From the NCBI RefSeq assembly GCF_000767465.1, contig NZ_CP009291.1, forward strand, positions 992,001-1,056,000: a stretch of DNA of 64,000 nucleotides. Direction: 5' to 3'. Positions within the stretch are counted from its first letter, which is position 1. Each line of letters begins with the position of its first letter. The translations under genes and the position numbers were made by a program. Origin of the DNA: Novosphingobium pentaromativorans US6-1. GTDB taxonomy: Bacteria > Pseudomonadota > Alphaproteobacteria > Sphingomonadales > Sphingomonadaceae. The notes under the pieces are model-generated. The model searched no databases, had not been told where the DNA came from, and was given only the letters and a program-made list of their open reading frames with translations. Shown here in pieces: positions 29,572-38,905 of this stretch.

Positions 29572-31146
29572 ATGAGCAGGACTCGGATCGATCCGAACGA
29601 GGAGGGATACGCCGCCTTCATCTTTGACCTTGATGGCGTTGTCACCCGAACGGCGCGCCTGCACGCTGTCGCATGGAAGCGGCTGTTCGACGAATATCTT
29701 TCGCAGCGCAGCAGCCGGCGCAACGGATCAATTCGCGCATTCGAAGATGACGATTATCGGCGCTTCATCGATGGCAAGCCTCGTTACGAAGGCGTGCGCA
29801 GCTTCCTCAAATCTCGCAAGATCACCCTGCCCTACGGCGATCCTGCCGATCCCCCCGATCGCAAGACGATCTGCGGCCTCGGCAACCGCAAGAATCTTCT
29901 TTTCCAGGAGCAATTGGCAACCGGCGGCGTCGAAGTCTTCAAGAGTAGCGTCGCCTTCATCCGGAAGCTTCGGCGCCTTGGCGTGAAGACGGCGCTCGTC
30001 TCCTCAAGCAAGAACGCGGCCGCTGTCCTCGATGCAGCGGGCCTCGTCGACCTGTTCGACGTGCGGCTTGACGGTGTGGAAGCGGAGCGGTTCTCGCTTC
30101 GCGGCAAACCCCACCCCGATACCTTCCTCGAAGCGGCGCGGCGCCTCGGAGCGACCCCGGAGCAATCCGTGGTCGTTGAGGATGCCATTGCCGGCGTGGC
30201 GGCGGGGAAAGCTGGCGGTTTTGCTCTCGTGATCGGTGTCGACAGGACTGGCCAAGCGGCCGAACTGGAAGCAAATGGCGCCGATATCGTCATCGAAGAT
30301 CTGGCCGAATTGAAAGTACGGCCGATCTCATCGGTCCAGCGCAGCAAAGCGGCGGAGGCGCTGCCCGACGCCCTCTCCTGCGCCGCCGGCATCTGCGCAT
30401 TATTTGCCGAAAAGCGCCCTGCGGTGTTTCTGGACTATGACGGCACGCTGACGCCGATTGTCACACGGCCGGAACTTGCCGTACTCTCCGCCGACATGCG
30501 CGCTATCCTCGCGGAGCTTGCATCGCATTGTTCTGTCGCCATTGTCAGCGGGCGCGACCGCGCCGATGTCGCCCACCTGGTCGGACTCGAAAGTCTCGTA
30601 TACGCAGGAAGTCACGGCTTCGACATCGCCGGACCGGGCGGATTGCAAGAGGAGCATGAAGGCGCTTCTGCATTTCTTCCGGCTCTGGATCGGGCCGAGA
30701 CGCAGCTTCGCGGCGAAATTGCCGGGATCAAGGGCGCGCTGCTCGAACGTAAGAAGTTCGCCCTCGCAGTTCATTACCGCTTGGTCGCGCGCAACCGAAT
30801 CGCGCACATCCAACGCGCCGCAGCGGGAGCCGCTGAAAACCAGGGCCTTCGCCTTACGACCGGCAAGAAGGTCTTCGAACTGCGTCCCGACCTGGACTGG
30901 GACAAGGGCAAGGCCGTCCTCTGGCTGCTCTCGGCCCTCGATCTCGAAGCGGGCGATGTGGTGCCGCTTTATATAGGTGACGATAATACCGACGAGGACG
31001 CCTTTGCCGCACTCTGGGACAACGGGATCGGCATCCTGGTGACGGATGCTAGCCGCCGCACCTCAGCTCAATATATCTTGTCGGACACTCAGGCAGTCGA
31101 ACGCTTTCTGAGATCCCTTTCCGAAAGGCTGGTGCGCCGTGACTAG
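29572..31146 (+). CDS. Beta-phosphoglucomutase / trehalose-6-phosphate phosphatase fusion
   Basis: 524-residue two-domain HAD protein. The N-terminal domain (about 14-235) is a beta-phosphoglucomutase-like HAD with FDLDGVVTRTA (nucleophile and acid Asp), SSSKNA, KPHPDTF and VVEDAIAGV. The C-terminal domain (about 280-515) is OtsB-like, with FLDYDGTLTPI, SGRDR, GSHG and GDDNTDEDAF. It overlaps the following GH65 phosphorylase by eight bases. Together they can phosphorolyse a glucoside to beta-glucose 1-phosphate and turn it into glucose 6-phosphate, while the OtsB domain frees trehalose from trehalose 6-phosphate. OtsA is not in the window. Confidence 0.9.
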   Translation: MSRTRIDPNEEGYAAFIFDLDGVVTRTARLHAVAWKRLFDEYLSQRSSRRNGSIRAFEDDDYRRFIDGKPRYEGVRSFLKSRKITLPYGDPADPPDRKTICGLGNRKNLLFQEQLATGGVEVFKSSVAFIRKLRRLGVKTALVSSSKNAAAVLDAAGLVDLFDVRLDGVEAERFSLRGKPHPDTFLEAARRLGATPEQSVVVEDAIAGVAAGKAGGFALVIGVDRTGQAAELEANGADIVIEDLAELKVRPISSVQRSKAAEALPDALSCAAGICALFAEKRPAVFLDYDGTLTPIVTRPELAVLSADMRAILAELASHCSVAIVSGRDRADVAHLVGLESLVYAGSHGFDIAGPGGLQEEHEGASAFLPALDRAETQLRGEIAGIKGALLERKKFALAVHYRLVARNRIAHIQRAAAGAAENQGLRLTTGKKVFELRPDLDWDKGKAVLWLLSALDLEAGDVVPLYIGDDNTDEDAFAALWDNGIGILVTDASRRTSAQYILSDTQAVERFLRSLSERLVRRD

Positions 31147-33565
31147 CTGGATTCTGTCGTATGACAGCTACGACCCGGACCAAGAAGCCTTGCGCGAGGC
31201 ATTGTGCACGCTCGGCAATGGCTATTTTGCTACCCGCGGCGCTGCCGAAGAGAGCGCCGCGGACGAAATCCATTATCCCGGCACCTACCTCGCGGGCGGC
31301 TATAATCGTCTGGTGACCAAAATTGCAAAACGAGAAATTGGCAACGAGGACCTCGTCAACCTGCCCAACTGGCTTCCGCTCAACTTCCGGCCGGAAGGCG
31401 GCGAATGGTTCAATTTGCACACCGCCGAAATCTTCTCCTACCGCCAGGAGCTTGACCTCAAGCAGGGCATACTCCGGCGCACCCTGCGCGCGCGCGACCG
31501 CGAAGGGAGGGAAACGAGCCTCGCCGCCTGCCGCCTCGTCCACATGGGCGCGCCGCACCTTGCCGCGATCGAATGGACGCTTACCCCGGAAAACTGGTCG
31601 GGACGGATCGAAGTTCTCTCCGCTCTCGACGGGCGAGTGATCAATTCCGGCGTAGCACGCTACCGCCAGCTCGGCGGCAAGCACCTGGTCCCGCTGGCAT
31701 CCGAAGAGTTCGGCGAGGACGGCATCCTCTTGGTGGCCGAGACCAGCCAGTCGTACATCCGGATAGCCGTGGCAGCCCATACCCGAGTCTATGCCGACAA
31801 AGTATCGGATAAGATTGAACGGCAATTTCGGCAGGCCGAAGGCTATGCCGCACATGCGTTGAACTTCGAGGTGGCGGAGGGACATCCCGTCACCATCGAA
31901 AAGATCATCGCGCTGCATTCCTCCCGGGATCATGCGATCTCTAGCCCGGGGCTGGCGGCCGTAGAAACGCTGAGTGAGGCAGGGCGGTTCGAGAGCCTCC
32001 TCGAGGATCACGCCCGCGCCTGGTCACACCTGTGGCACCGCTGCGACATCGTGATGGAGGGTCAAGGCCGCACGCAGATGATCCTGCGGCTGCATATCTT
32101 CCATTTGCTGCAGACCGTTTCGCCGCACAGCGTCGATCTCGACGTCGGTGTGCCGGCGCGCGGGCTTCATGGCGAGGCTTATCGCGGCCACATTTTCTGG
32201 GACGAGCTCTTCATCTTTCCCTTCCTCAATATGCGGATTCCCGAGATTACGCGCGGCCTGTTGCGCTACCGCCATCGGCGGCTGCCTGCTGCTCGGCGGT
32301 TGGCACGGGAAGCGGGATACCGCGGCGCCATGTACCCCTGGCAGAGTGGCAGCGACGGGCGCGAGGAGACGCAGATTCTCCATCTCAACCCCAAATCCGG
32401 CCGCTGGTTGCCCGATAATTCGCACCTGCAACGACACGTCAACGCCGCCATCGCCTACAATGTCTGGCGCTATTACCAGGCCACTGGAGACCGGGAGTTT
32501 CTGTCCCTTTACGGCGCTGAAATGCTATTCGAAATCGCCCGCTTCTGGGCCAGCATCGCCACCTTCAACCAAATTCGCGGTCGATACGAAATACGCGGCG
32601 TGATGGGACCGGACGAATACCACGACCGTTATCCGTGGTCGGACACACCAGGCCTCAACAACAACGCCTATACCAATATCATGGCGGCTTGGGTATTTCG
32701 CCGCGCGTTGGAGGCCCGCGCCCTCCTCGATACCGATAGACGGGTCGAACTCGGCGAGACGCTGGCGCTCACCGGCGACGAGATCACCAGCTGGGATGAG
32801 ATTGGGCGCAAGCTGCTGGTGCCATTTCACGAGGGGGTGATCAGCCAGTTCGAAGGCTATGAACGGCTTCTGGAGTTCGAGTGGGACATCTACCGCGAAA
32901 AATACGGCGACATTCGCCGCCTCGACCGCATCCTCGAGGCGGAAGGCGACACCGTCAATCGCTACAAGGCGTCCAAGCAGGCTGACGCGCTGATGCTGTT
33001 CTATCTCTTTTCGGCCGAGGAGCTTCGAGAGCTTTTCTCGCATCTCGGATATAACTTCGAAGGCGAGATGATCACGCGAACCGTCGACTATTATCTGAAG
33101 CGAACCTCAAACGGCTCGTCGCTAAGCGGCATCGTCCACTCCTGGGTGCTCGCCCGCTCCAACCGTGCGGCATCCTGGACGCAGCTCAAGGAGGCGCTTG
33201 AGAGTGATATCGCCGACGGTCAGGGTGGAACGACGCGCGAGGGAATCCATCTTGGTGCGATGGCTGGCACCATCGATCTCGTCCAGAGGGGCCACACCGG
33301 GCTCGAGATCCGCGACGACTTGCTGCACCTCAATCCTTGCCTGCCAGAAGAACTCCAAGGGCTGAGCTTCCGCATCCGGCACCGCGGCCAGTGGCTCGAT
33401 ATGGAAATCGGATGTGGGCGTTTAACCGTATCTGCACCCGAGGGATGGGACGGGCCCAGGCGGATTATGGTCGGTGACATGAGCTTCGCCCTGCACGCTG
33501 GCGAGCGCAATAAGATCGCATGCGACTACGAGCAGAATGGCTGTAGCCCGATTAAGAAGGTCTAA
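31139..33565 (+). CDS. GH65 disaccharide phosphorylase (trehalose/maltose/kojibiose type)
   Basis: 808-residue glycoside hydrolase family 65 protein. The N-terminal beta-sandwich (about 1-265) leads into the (alpha/alpha)6 barrel; the catalytic acid Glu is at about 493 in GVMGPDEYHD, and the phosphate site near 700 (GTTREGIHLGAMAGTID) marks a phosphorylase rather than a hydrolase. W-DEL in the HIFWDELF segment is typical. GTG start overlaps the fusion gene. Paired with a beta-phosphoglucomutase domain, trehalose or kojibiose phosphorylase is most likely; exact linkage cannot be told from sequence alone. Confidence 0.92.
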   Translation: MTSWILSYDSYDPDQEALREALCTLGNGYFATRGAAEESAADEIHYPGTYLAGGYNRLVTKIAKREIGNEDLVNLPNWLPLNFRPEGGEWFNLHTAEIFSYRQELDLKQGILRRTLRARDREGRETSLAACRLVHMGAPHLAAIEWTLTPENWSGRIEVLSALDGRVINSGVARYRQLGGKHLVPLASEEFGEDGILLVAETSQSYIRIAVAAHTRVYADKVSDKIERQFRQAEGYAAHALNFEVAEGHPVTIEKIIALHSSRDHAISSPGLAAVETLSEAGRFESLLEDHARAWSHLWHRCDIVMEGQGRTQMILRLHIFHLLQTVSPHSVDLDVGVPARGLHGEAYRGHIFWDELFIFPFLNMRIPEITRGLLRYRHRRLPAARRLAREAGYRGAMYPWQSGSDGREETQILHLNPKSGRWLPDNSHLQRHVNAAIAYNVWRYYQATGDREFLSLYGAEMLFEIARFWASIATFNQIRGRYEIRGVMGPDEYHDRYPWSDTPGLNNNAYTNIMAAWVFRRALEARALLDTDRRVELGETLALTGDEITSWDEIGRKLLVPFHEGVISQFEGYERLLEFEWDIYREKYGDIRRLDRILEAEGDTVNRYKASKQADALMLFYLFSAEELRELFSHLGYNFEGEMITRTVDYYLKRTSNGSSLSGIVHSWVLARSNRAASWTQLKEALESDIADGQGGTTREGIHLGAMAGTIDLVQRGHTGLEIRDDLLHLNPCLPEELQGLSFRIRHRGQWLDMEIGCGRLTVSAPEGWDGPRRIMVGDMSFALHAGERNKIACDYEQNGCSPIKKV

Positions 33566-33679
33566 CATATTGAACATCCAAAAAAGTTATAAATCCCTGC
33601 CCGCCAGAGACAGCTGCCTGTCCAGGTAGCAACAAGTGACGATTTGGTCCTCTACGAGCGCTGTGTTCGCAGCCTTCGG

Positions 33680-33699
33680 CCCAATCAGACTCAATTGGG
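33680..33699. promoter_or_regulatory. Inverted repeat upstream of the DUF302 gene
   Basis: CCCAAT and ATTGGG arms separated by eight bases, 38 bases before the DUF302 start. Possible operator; no regulator assigned. Confidence 0.25.
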
Positions 33700-33736
33700 G
33701 ACGGAAACCAAGCGCATCGACAAAGGAGAAGCAGAT

Positions 33737-34126
33737 GTGAGCTATTATTTTGCCAAGACCATAGAAGCCGGCGACATCGACGCTGCACAGGAGCGCGTGA
33801 AGGAAGCGCTGCAGGAGAAAGGCTTCGGCATTCTCACGGTGATCGACCTGCAGGTAGCGCTGAAGGACAAACTCGGCGCGGACTTCCGGCCTTACCGAAT
33901 TCTCGGCGCGTGTAATCCGAAGCTGGCGTACAAAGCACTTCAGTCCGAGGATAAGATCGGAACGATGCTACCTTGCAACGTCATTATTCAGCAGGCGGGC
34001 GCCGACGCGTTCGAAGTGGCAGCGGTCGATCCGGTCGCCTCGATGCAGGCGATAGAAAACGAGGCGCTCAGCGAAATCGCTGCCGGAGTGAGAGACAAAC
34101 TGGAAGCAGTGATTGCCGCGCTCTGA
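33737..34126 (+). CDS. DUF302 domain protein
   Basis: 129-residue cytoplasmic DUF302 protein. The domain covers nearly the whole length, with the GFGILTVIDLQ strand, the LGACNPKLAYKAL helix and MLPCNVIIQ. GTG start chosen because AAAGGAG is eight bases upstream and the product then begins at the domain edge. Function of the family is not established; members often accompany metal-resistance and anaerobic-stress genes. Followed by a Met/His-rich periplasmic protein. Confidence 0.88.
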   Translation: MSYYFAKTIEAGDIDAAQERVKEALQEKGFGILTVIDLQVALKDKLGADFRPYRILGACNPKLAYKALQSEDKIGTMLPCNVIIQQAGADAFEVAAVDPVASMQAIENEALSEIAAGVRDKLEAVIAAL

Positions 34127-34231
34127 CAGCGATTCATGAATGTATTTCACCCGTTCGTAGCATTCGCTCCTAAGAAGATACCTTCGTATAGAAGGCTCAA
34201 GATCAACCCAGCAAGCAAGAAGGAAATGACG

Positions 34232-34630
34232 ATGAAACGTATATTTTTTGTAACCGCGCTAGCCACTGGCCTCGCGATGTCTCCTGCCATGGCACAACAA
34301 GCGCAGCACCAGCACGATTCTTCTCACACCGAGGCGGCCGGTCAACCGGACAAAGATGCAGGCATGATGATGGGTTCTGCGGCAATGCAGGAGCACCGTC
34401 AGAAGATGGAGGAGATGCGTGCGCTGATGCAGCAGGCGCGAGCCGCCACTAACCCTGCGGAGCGCCAGAGGCTGATGGCCGAGCACCGCCAGAAGATGCA
34501 AGAACACATGGCCCGCATGATGCAAGGCGACCAGTCGGCCATGATGCAGGCGTGTCACGAACGCATGATGATGATGCATGACATGATGGAACAGATGGCG
34601 GCCCAGCAGAGCGCAACACCGTCCAAATAA
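34232..34630 (+). CDS. Met/His-rich periplasmic protein
   Basis: 132-residue exported protein. A signal peptide (MKRIFFVTALATGLAMSPAMAQ) is followed by HQHDSSH and a helical, charged body full of Met and His: GMMMG, HRQKMEEMRALMQQAR, MARMMQG, HERMMMMHDMMEQM. Such Met/His-rich proteins bind copper or silver in the periplasm. AAGGA lies before the paired ATGs at 34226 and 34232. No named family recognised with confidence; a copper buffer is the likely role. Confidence 0.75.
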   Translation: MKRIFFVTALATGLAMSPAMAQQAQHQHDSSHTEAAGQPDKDAGMMMGSAAMQEHRQKMEEMRALMQQARAATNPAERQRLMAEHRQKMQEHMARMMQGDQSAMMQACHERMMMMHDMMEQMAAQQSATPSK

Positions 34631-34988
34631 GACCGAACCAAGAATGGGCGGTCGTCGGTGAAGCCGGGGCCGCCCACTCTCATCTTCAAAAGGGGCGAAC
34701 GCCCTGCCAAGAACATGCCGAATGTTGGTTGCGCTCGCCAGCTCCCACCGACGGGCAATTGGTAGCTCCCTCAGTGCCCCCTGGGGTTTTGCTGCGTCAG
34801 GGCCAGTAAACGGTATGCGACATCAAATACATGAAGACAATGTTCCGCATCCCGCAGAGGAGCGCATGACGCAAGGGTAGGCGCTTCTCCGCAATCCGCG
34901 CCCCCCGCAGCTTGCCCAGAACATCATCATCGCGCCGCTCTGGGGACTCGCCAAAACGCTGTCAGAGCATCACGATGCAGCGCGACAA
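34631..34988. other. Gene-free stretch
   Basis: About 360 bases between converging genes. Only short frames are open; nothing recognised, and no clear hairpin plus T-run terminator. Confidence 0.4.
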
Positions 34989-36626
34989 TCAGGATGCGGT
35001 GGTTAGAAGAAAGACGATCATCCCTGACAATAATGCGTAGCCGAGCATCGGCACCAAAGTGTAACGAATGATTGTCCCTTCCTTTCGCAAGAGGCCGACG
35101 ACAGCGGCCGCGGCAACGACGTTTAGAACCGAAACCATATTTCCGGCGTTGGCACCCAGCATTTGCCCCGCCAGGACAATCTTTGCGGACAACCCCGCCT
35201 CGCTAGCGGCAGTTGCCTGAAACTGGGCAAAAGTCATGTTACTAAACGTCGCGCTGCCGGAGAGAAAACTGCCGAGCGCGCCAACCAGGGGCGCCACGAG
35301 AGGATAGGCCGTGCCGAGTGCGTCGGACGCAAGGCGGGCGAGCTCCATCGGCATGCTTCCCAGTCCGGCGGAGTTCACGTCTGACTGAATGAATATGCGA
35401 ACCATCGGGACCGCCGCGCCAAGCGCCCAGGCGCTTTTCAACACAGTACTCCAGGTCTCGCGCAGTACCTGGCCGGTTGCCCGGCTGTTCAACCTCTGCA
35501 AAGGAAACGTGACGAGGACAACAGCGACGAAAATGGCGCCAGGAAGGTAGAGCGGCGCGACGGTCACACCGATCTCGGTTCCGAAAATTCCATCCCAGGA
35601 AACAGCCAACCCCAGAAGCCAGGCCTTCAAGGGGAGATACTCGGTGCGCGTCGCAATGAGCAGGAAGGCAAGGAGCAGATAGGGCAGCCACGCCCGTGCC
35701 AGCGCAAGCATGTCGATCGCCGGTTCATCTGCATGCACGACATGACAATCCGGAATCGAGCAGGCAGGCAGCATCCAGCCCTTGAGGGCGATGGGGATCA
35801 CGCATGCCAAGCCCAGGAGCGAACCGAGCAGTGCTGGCAGTTCCGGCCCGAGCCAACGTGCTGCGCCATAGGCGGGAACCGTATAGGCCAGGCCTGCAAA
35901 CAGCGCAAAGCGCCATGCCGCAAATCCATATGCCCAACTGCGGCTTTGCGAGAAAAACCGCGAATACATCACGATCAGGACAAGGGGAATCAGGCTGCCG
36001 GCGACGATATCGATCGCTGCTGCTTGGACCGCGACATCCTGGAGGAAAGTGGCTGCTGTCCTGCCTCCCATGGCTTCAAGAGCAATTGGAGAAAAATTGG
36101 CACCTGTCTGAAGGCCCTCGGCCAATCCGATTTGAACCGGGGTTCCGATCGCACCAAATGTCACCGGGCTACTGTCGGCAACAAGGGCGAGCACAACAGA
36201 AGAGATTGGCGTGAAACCGAGCGCTACCAACATTGGCGCGGTGATCGCTGCCGGCGTGCCGAATCCTGCAGCCCCCTCCAGGAAAGCGCCGAATAGCCAA
36301 CTGATGACAACGATCTGTGCCCGCGGGTCGGGCGTAATGCGGGTGAAACCGACGCGAATTGTCGCCATTGCTCCACTTGCGGTCAGGACCTTGAGCAAGA
36401 GGATAGCACCGAAGATGATCCAGAGGATCGATGCGGCGATCACCGTGCCTTCGGCTATTGCCGCCAGAACCTGACGAAGGGGCATTCGCCATGCGGTGAC
36501 CCCGACAATGGCTGTTAACGCTAGGCTGAGCGGCATGGCCCTGGCGGCGGGCATACGCGCTACGACCAGAAGACCGAAGACCGCAATTAGCGGTGTCATT
36601 GCCGCAAAGATCAGATGCAAAGCCAA
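34989..36626 (-). CDS. lctP: L-lactate permease (LctP family)
   Basis: 545-residue inner-membrane carrier with about 12-14 helices. LctP-family features include FGAFLEGAAGFGTPAAI (near 105-120), a second re-entrant-like GSFLSGSATFSNMTF and GANAGNMVSVLNVVAA near the end. The TTG at 36626, with AGAGG seven bases upstream, gives a family-like N-terminus; an ATG nine codons on is possible. It imports or exports lactate or glycolate with protons, fitting the D-lactate dehydrogenase and PEP synthase in the same island. Confidence 0.9.
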   Translation of the reverse strand: MALHLIFAAMTPLIAVFGLLVVARMPAARAMPLSLALTAIVGVTAWRMPLRQVLAAIAEGTVIAASILWIIFGAILLLKVLTASGAMATIRVGFTRITPDPRAQIVVISWLFGAFLEGAAGFGTPAAITAPMLVALGFTPISSVVLALVADSSPVTFGAIGTPVQIGLAEGLQTGANFSPIALEAMGGRTAATFLQDVAVQAAAIDIVAGSLIPLVLIVMYSRFFSQSRSWAYGFAAWRFALFAGLAYTVPAYGAARWLGPELPALLGSLLGLACVIPIALKGWMLPACSIPDCHVVHADEPAIDMLALARAWLPYLLLAFLLIATRTEYLPLKAWLLGLAVSWDGIFGTEIGVTVAPLYLPGAIFVAVVLVTFPLQRLNSRATGQVLRETWSTVLKSAWALGAAVPMVRIFIQSDVNSAGLGSMPMELARLASDALGTAYPLVAPLVGALGSFLSGSATFSNMTFAQFQATAASEAGLSAKIVLAGQMLGANAGNMVSVLNVVAAAAVVGLLRKEGTIIRYTLVPMLGYALLSGMIVFLLTTAS

Positions 36627-36954
36627 TGAGCGCCTCTTTCTCGTTGCCCTACGATGCAAACAACGACCAAAAGGCCGGCTTCGTCTGGCGTTAAATTCTG
36701 ACTGCGCGACTCGACCATTGCAAACGCACGTGCCGTGATAGCTGACCCGATCAGCCCATCCACATTCCTCGCCTACCAAAGCGAAAATCTACAATGAACA
36801 AGCAGCACGATCCGAGCCCCGTCTCCAGGAAACGGATCTTCGCCTCTCGTTTCAAGTTCCCGCTCGCCTGACCACCTTCCTCGGCAATTGCGTGTGACGA
36901 ACGATCGTCGGACTGATAAGAGTTTCGACCGATTCCATCGTAAGATCAGCTGAT
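36627..36954. other. Divergent intergenic region
   Basis: About 330 bases holding the promoters of the lactate permease and the DUF305 gene. No gene, FNR-like site or strong repeat seen by eye. Confidence 0.4.
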
Positions 36955-37614
36955 ATGAAGATTCAAATGCGTTTGCGGCAGGTAGTGGCGATCAGTCTTT
37001 CGGTGCTTGTGACTGCATGTAACCAAGCAGAACCCCAACAGAGCGGGAAGGCGGCCAAGAGTGTGCCCAGCGAGGCCATTTCGTTCGATCTTGGCCCGTT
37101 CTTCTATGCCGAAACCGCCATGTACGACAACATGAGGTCTGCCATTGGGACCAGTTCAGGCGACAACTGGGTAAGAATGATGATCGCGCACCATGAAGGT
37201 GGAGCAGAGATCTCGAGGATTGCCCTTCAGCAAAATCCACCCCTTCGAATCGCTGATCTGGCAAGGAGAACCGTGAAGGCCCAGGAACGGGCTGCCGTCC
37301 AACTCGAAAAGCTGCTGCGCGATGGTCCGGTCAACATGGAAAGCGCTTTTATCTTCGTGAGCCCGATACAATCCATGCACGACGCGTCCATGGCTATTGA
37401 TGGTTCCGATGTTTCCGAAATCTGGTTGCGAAAGATGATCGAGCACCATCGCGGCGCGATAGAAATGTCCAACGTCTTGTTGAGCCAACCCCGTATTCCA
37501 AAAAAAACCGTCACTGCCGTCGAAGAACTCAATAACGCGCAGCACGCCGACATGAAAGTGCTGGAGCAAGCACTCGATGATCAAAAATCGCAGGAACATC
37601 GCGGATCGCCATAA
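36955..37614 (+). CDS. DUF305 lipoprotein
   Basis: 219-residue probable lipoprotein: signal sequence with lipobox LVTAC (Cys at about 22). Two DUF305 half-domains follow, each with the paired-His motif: MIAHHEGGAEIS near 74 and MIEHHRGAIEMS near 161, both preceded by a short helix. DUF305 proteins are ferritin-like four-helix folds found with copper and other metal resistance genes; metal binding by the HH pairs is inferred. Lies between the lactate permease and pgk. Confidence 0.88.
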   Translation: MKIQMRLRQVVAISLSVLVTACNQAEPQQSGKAAKSVPSEAISFDLGPFFYAETAMYDNMRSAIGTSSGDNWVRMMIAHHEGGAEISRIALQQNPPLRIADLARRTVKAQERAAVQLEKLLRDGPVNMESAFIFVSPIQSMHDASMAIDGSDVSEIWLRKMIEHHRGAIEMSNVLLSQPRIPKKTVTAVEELNNAQHADMKVLEQALDDQKSQEHRGSP

Positions 37615-37648
37615 CTCACATATTTCGGCGCCTAGGCGAACCCGAACC

Positions 37649-38860
37649 TCACGCTTTCAATGCTTCAACTCCCGGTAACGGCCTGCCCTCGAGCCATTCG
37701 AGGAACGCTCCGCCGGCAGCCGAAACGTAGCTGAAGCGTTCGGTAACGCCGGCTTGATTGAGAGCTGCAGTTGTGTCCCCTCCCCCCGCGACTGCTCGAA
37801 GCCGGCCAGTTTCTGCCAAATCGGCAACCGCGCGCGCGACCGCTATCGTGCCCTGGTCGAAAGGTGAAACTTCGAAGACCCCAAGCGGACCGTTCCAGAC
37901 GAGAGTACGCACCTCCTGCAATTTGTCTTCAAAGAGAGCCACCGTCGCGGGACCGATGTCGAGAATCAGGTCATTTGCACCGACCTGATCGACCGACACC
38001 GTGCGTGTTTCAACTCCCGCGCTTAATTCGTCGGCGACAACCGCGTCGACGGGCAGAAGCACTGCGCAGCCCGCCGCTTTCGCGCGCTGGATCACCTGGC
38101 GCGCAGTGCCCAGCATCTCACTTTCGACCAACGATTTTCCGATTGGATGGCCTTGGGCTGCCAGGAAGGTGTTGGCCATCGCACCGCCAATACCGATGAC
38201 TTGTACTTTGGCTACCAAATTGACGAGAAGATCGAGCTTGGTTGAAACCTTGGCGCCTCCTATGAGCGCGAATACCGGGCGATCCGGATCCTGGAGAACC
38301 AGTCCGAGGGCCTCGAGTTCGGCCTGCATAGCGCGCCCTGCCACCGCCGGAAGGATGTGCGCAATGCCTTCGGTTGATGCGTGGGCGCGGTGTGCGGCTG
38401 AAAATGCATCATTCACATATACATCGCCGAGGCTCGCGAACTGGGCAGCCAGTTCCGGATCGTTCGTCTCTTCACCCGGATGAAAGCGGGTATTTTCCAT
38501 AAGCAGCACATCGCCCGGCGCGGTGCCCTCCAGAGCAGCCGAAGCGCGGCCATCGCGCCAGTCCGTCGCAACGAAGCGGACGGGCCTCGCGAGTATTGCA
38601 GACAGCGCGCTGGCGACCGGCTCGAGGCTCAAGTCCGGTGCGGCCATTCCCTTTGGTCGCCCCAGGTGAGAAAGAAGAACAACTTTCGCTCCTTTGTCGA
38701 TCAGTTCGCGAAGCGTGGGAACTATACGCTTAATCCGAGTGACGTCCGTCACCGCCCCGTTCTCAACAGGAACATTCAGATCAACCCTGACCACGGCGGT
38801 CTTGCCAGCAACGTCGATGTCATCGAGCGTACGGAAGGATAAAACAGATGAGTCTACCAT
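37649..38860 (-). CDS. pgk: Phosphoglycerate kinase
   Basis: 403-residue cytoplasmic enzyme of lower glycolysis, transferring phosphate between 1,3-bisphosphoglycerate and ADP. Seen: VDLNVPVENG, SHLGRPKG, ENTRFHPGEE, VNDAFSAAHRAHAS, GGAKVSTKL, WNGPLGVFE and the C-terminal nucleotide loop GGGDTTAAL. Full length. It stands 45 bases downstream of copB on the same strand, so it may be read through from the copper operon. It pairs functionally with the type II GAPDH at 19507-20562. Confidence 0.95.
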   Translation of the reverse strand: MVDSSVLSFRTLDDIDVAGKTAVVRVDLNVPVENGAVTDVTRIKRIVPTLRELIDKGAKVVLLSHLGRPKGMAAPDLSLEPVASALSAILARPVRFVATDWRDGRASAALEGTAPGDVLLMENTRFHPGEETNDPELAAQFASLGDVYVNDAFSAAHRAHASTEGIAHILPAVAGRAMQAELEALGLVLQDPDRPVFALIGGAKVSTKLDLLVNLVAKVQVIGIGGAMANTFLAAQGHPIGKSLVESEMLGTARQVIQRAKAAGCAVLLPVDAVVADELSAGVETRTVSVDQVGANDLILDIGPATVALFEDKLQEVRTLVWNGPLGVFEVSPFDQGTIAVARAVADLAETGRLRAVAGGGDTTAALNQAGVTERFSYVSAAGGAFLEWLEGRPLPGVEALKA

Positions 38861-38905
38861 GGAAATGTTCTTCCTGAGGAATTGCCTATGGCTTCACAAT
38901 GCGCC

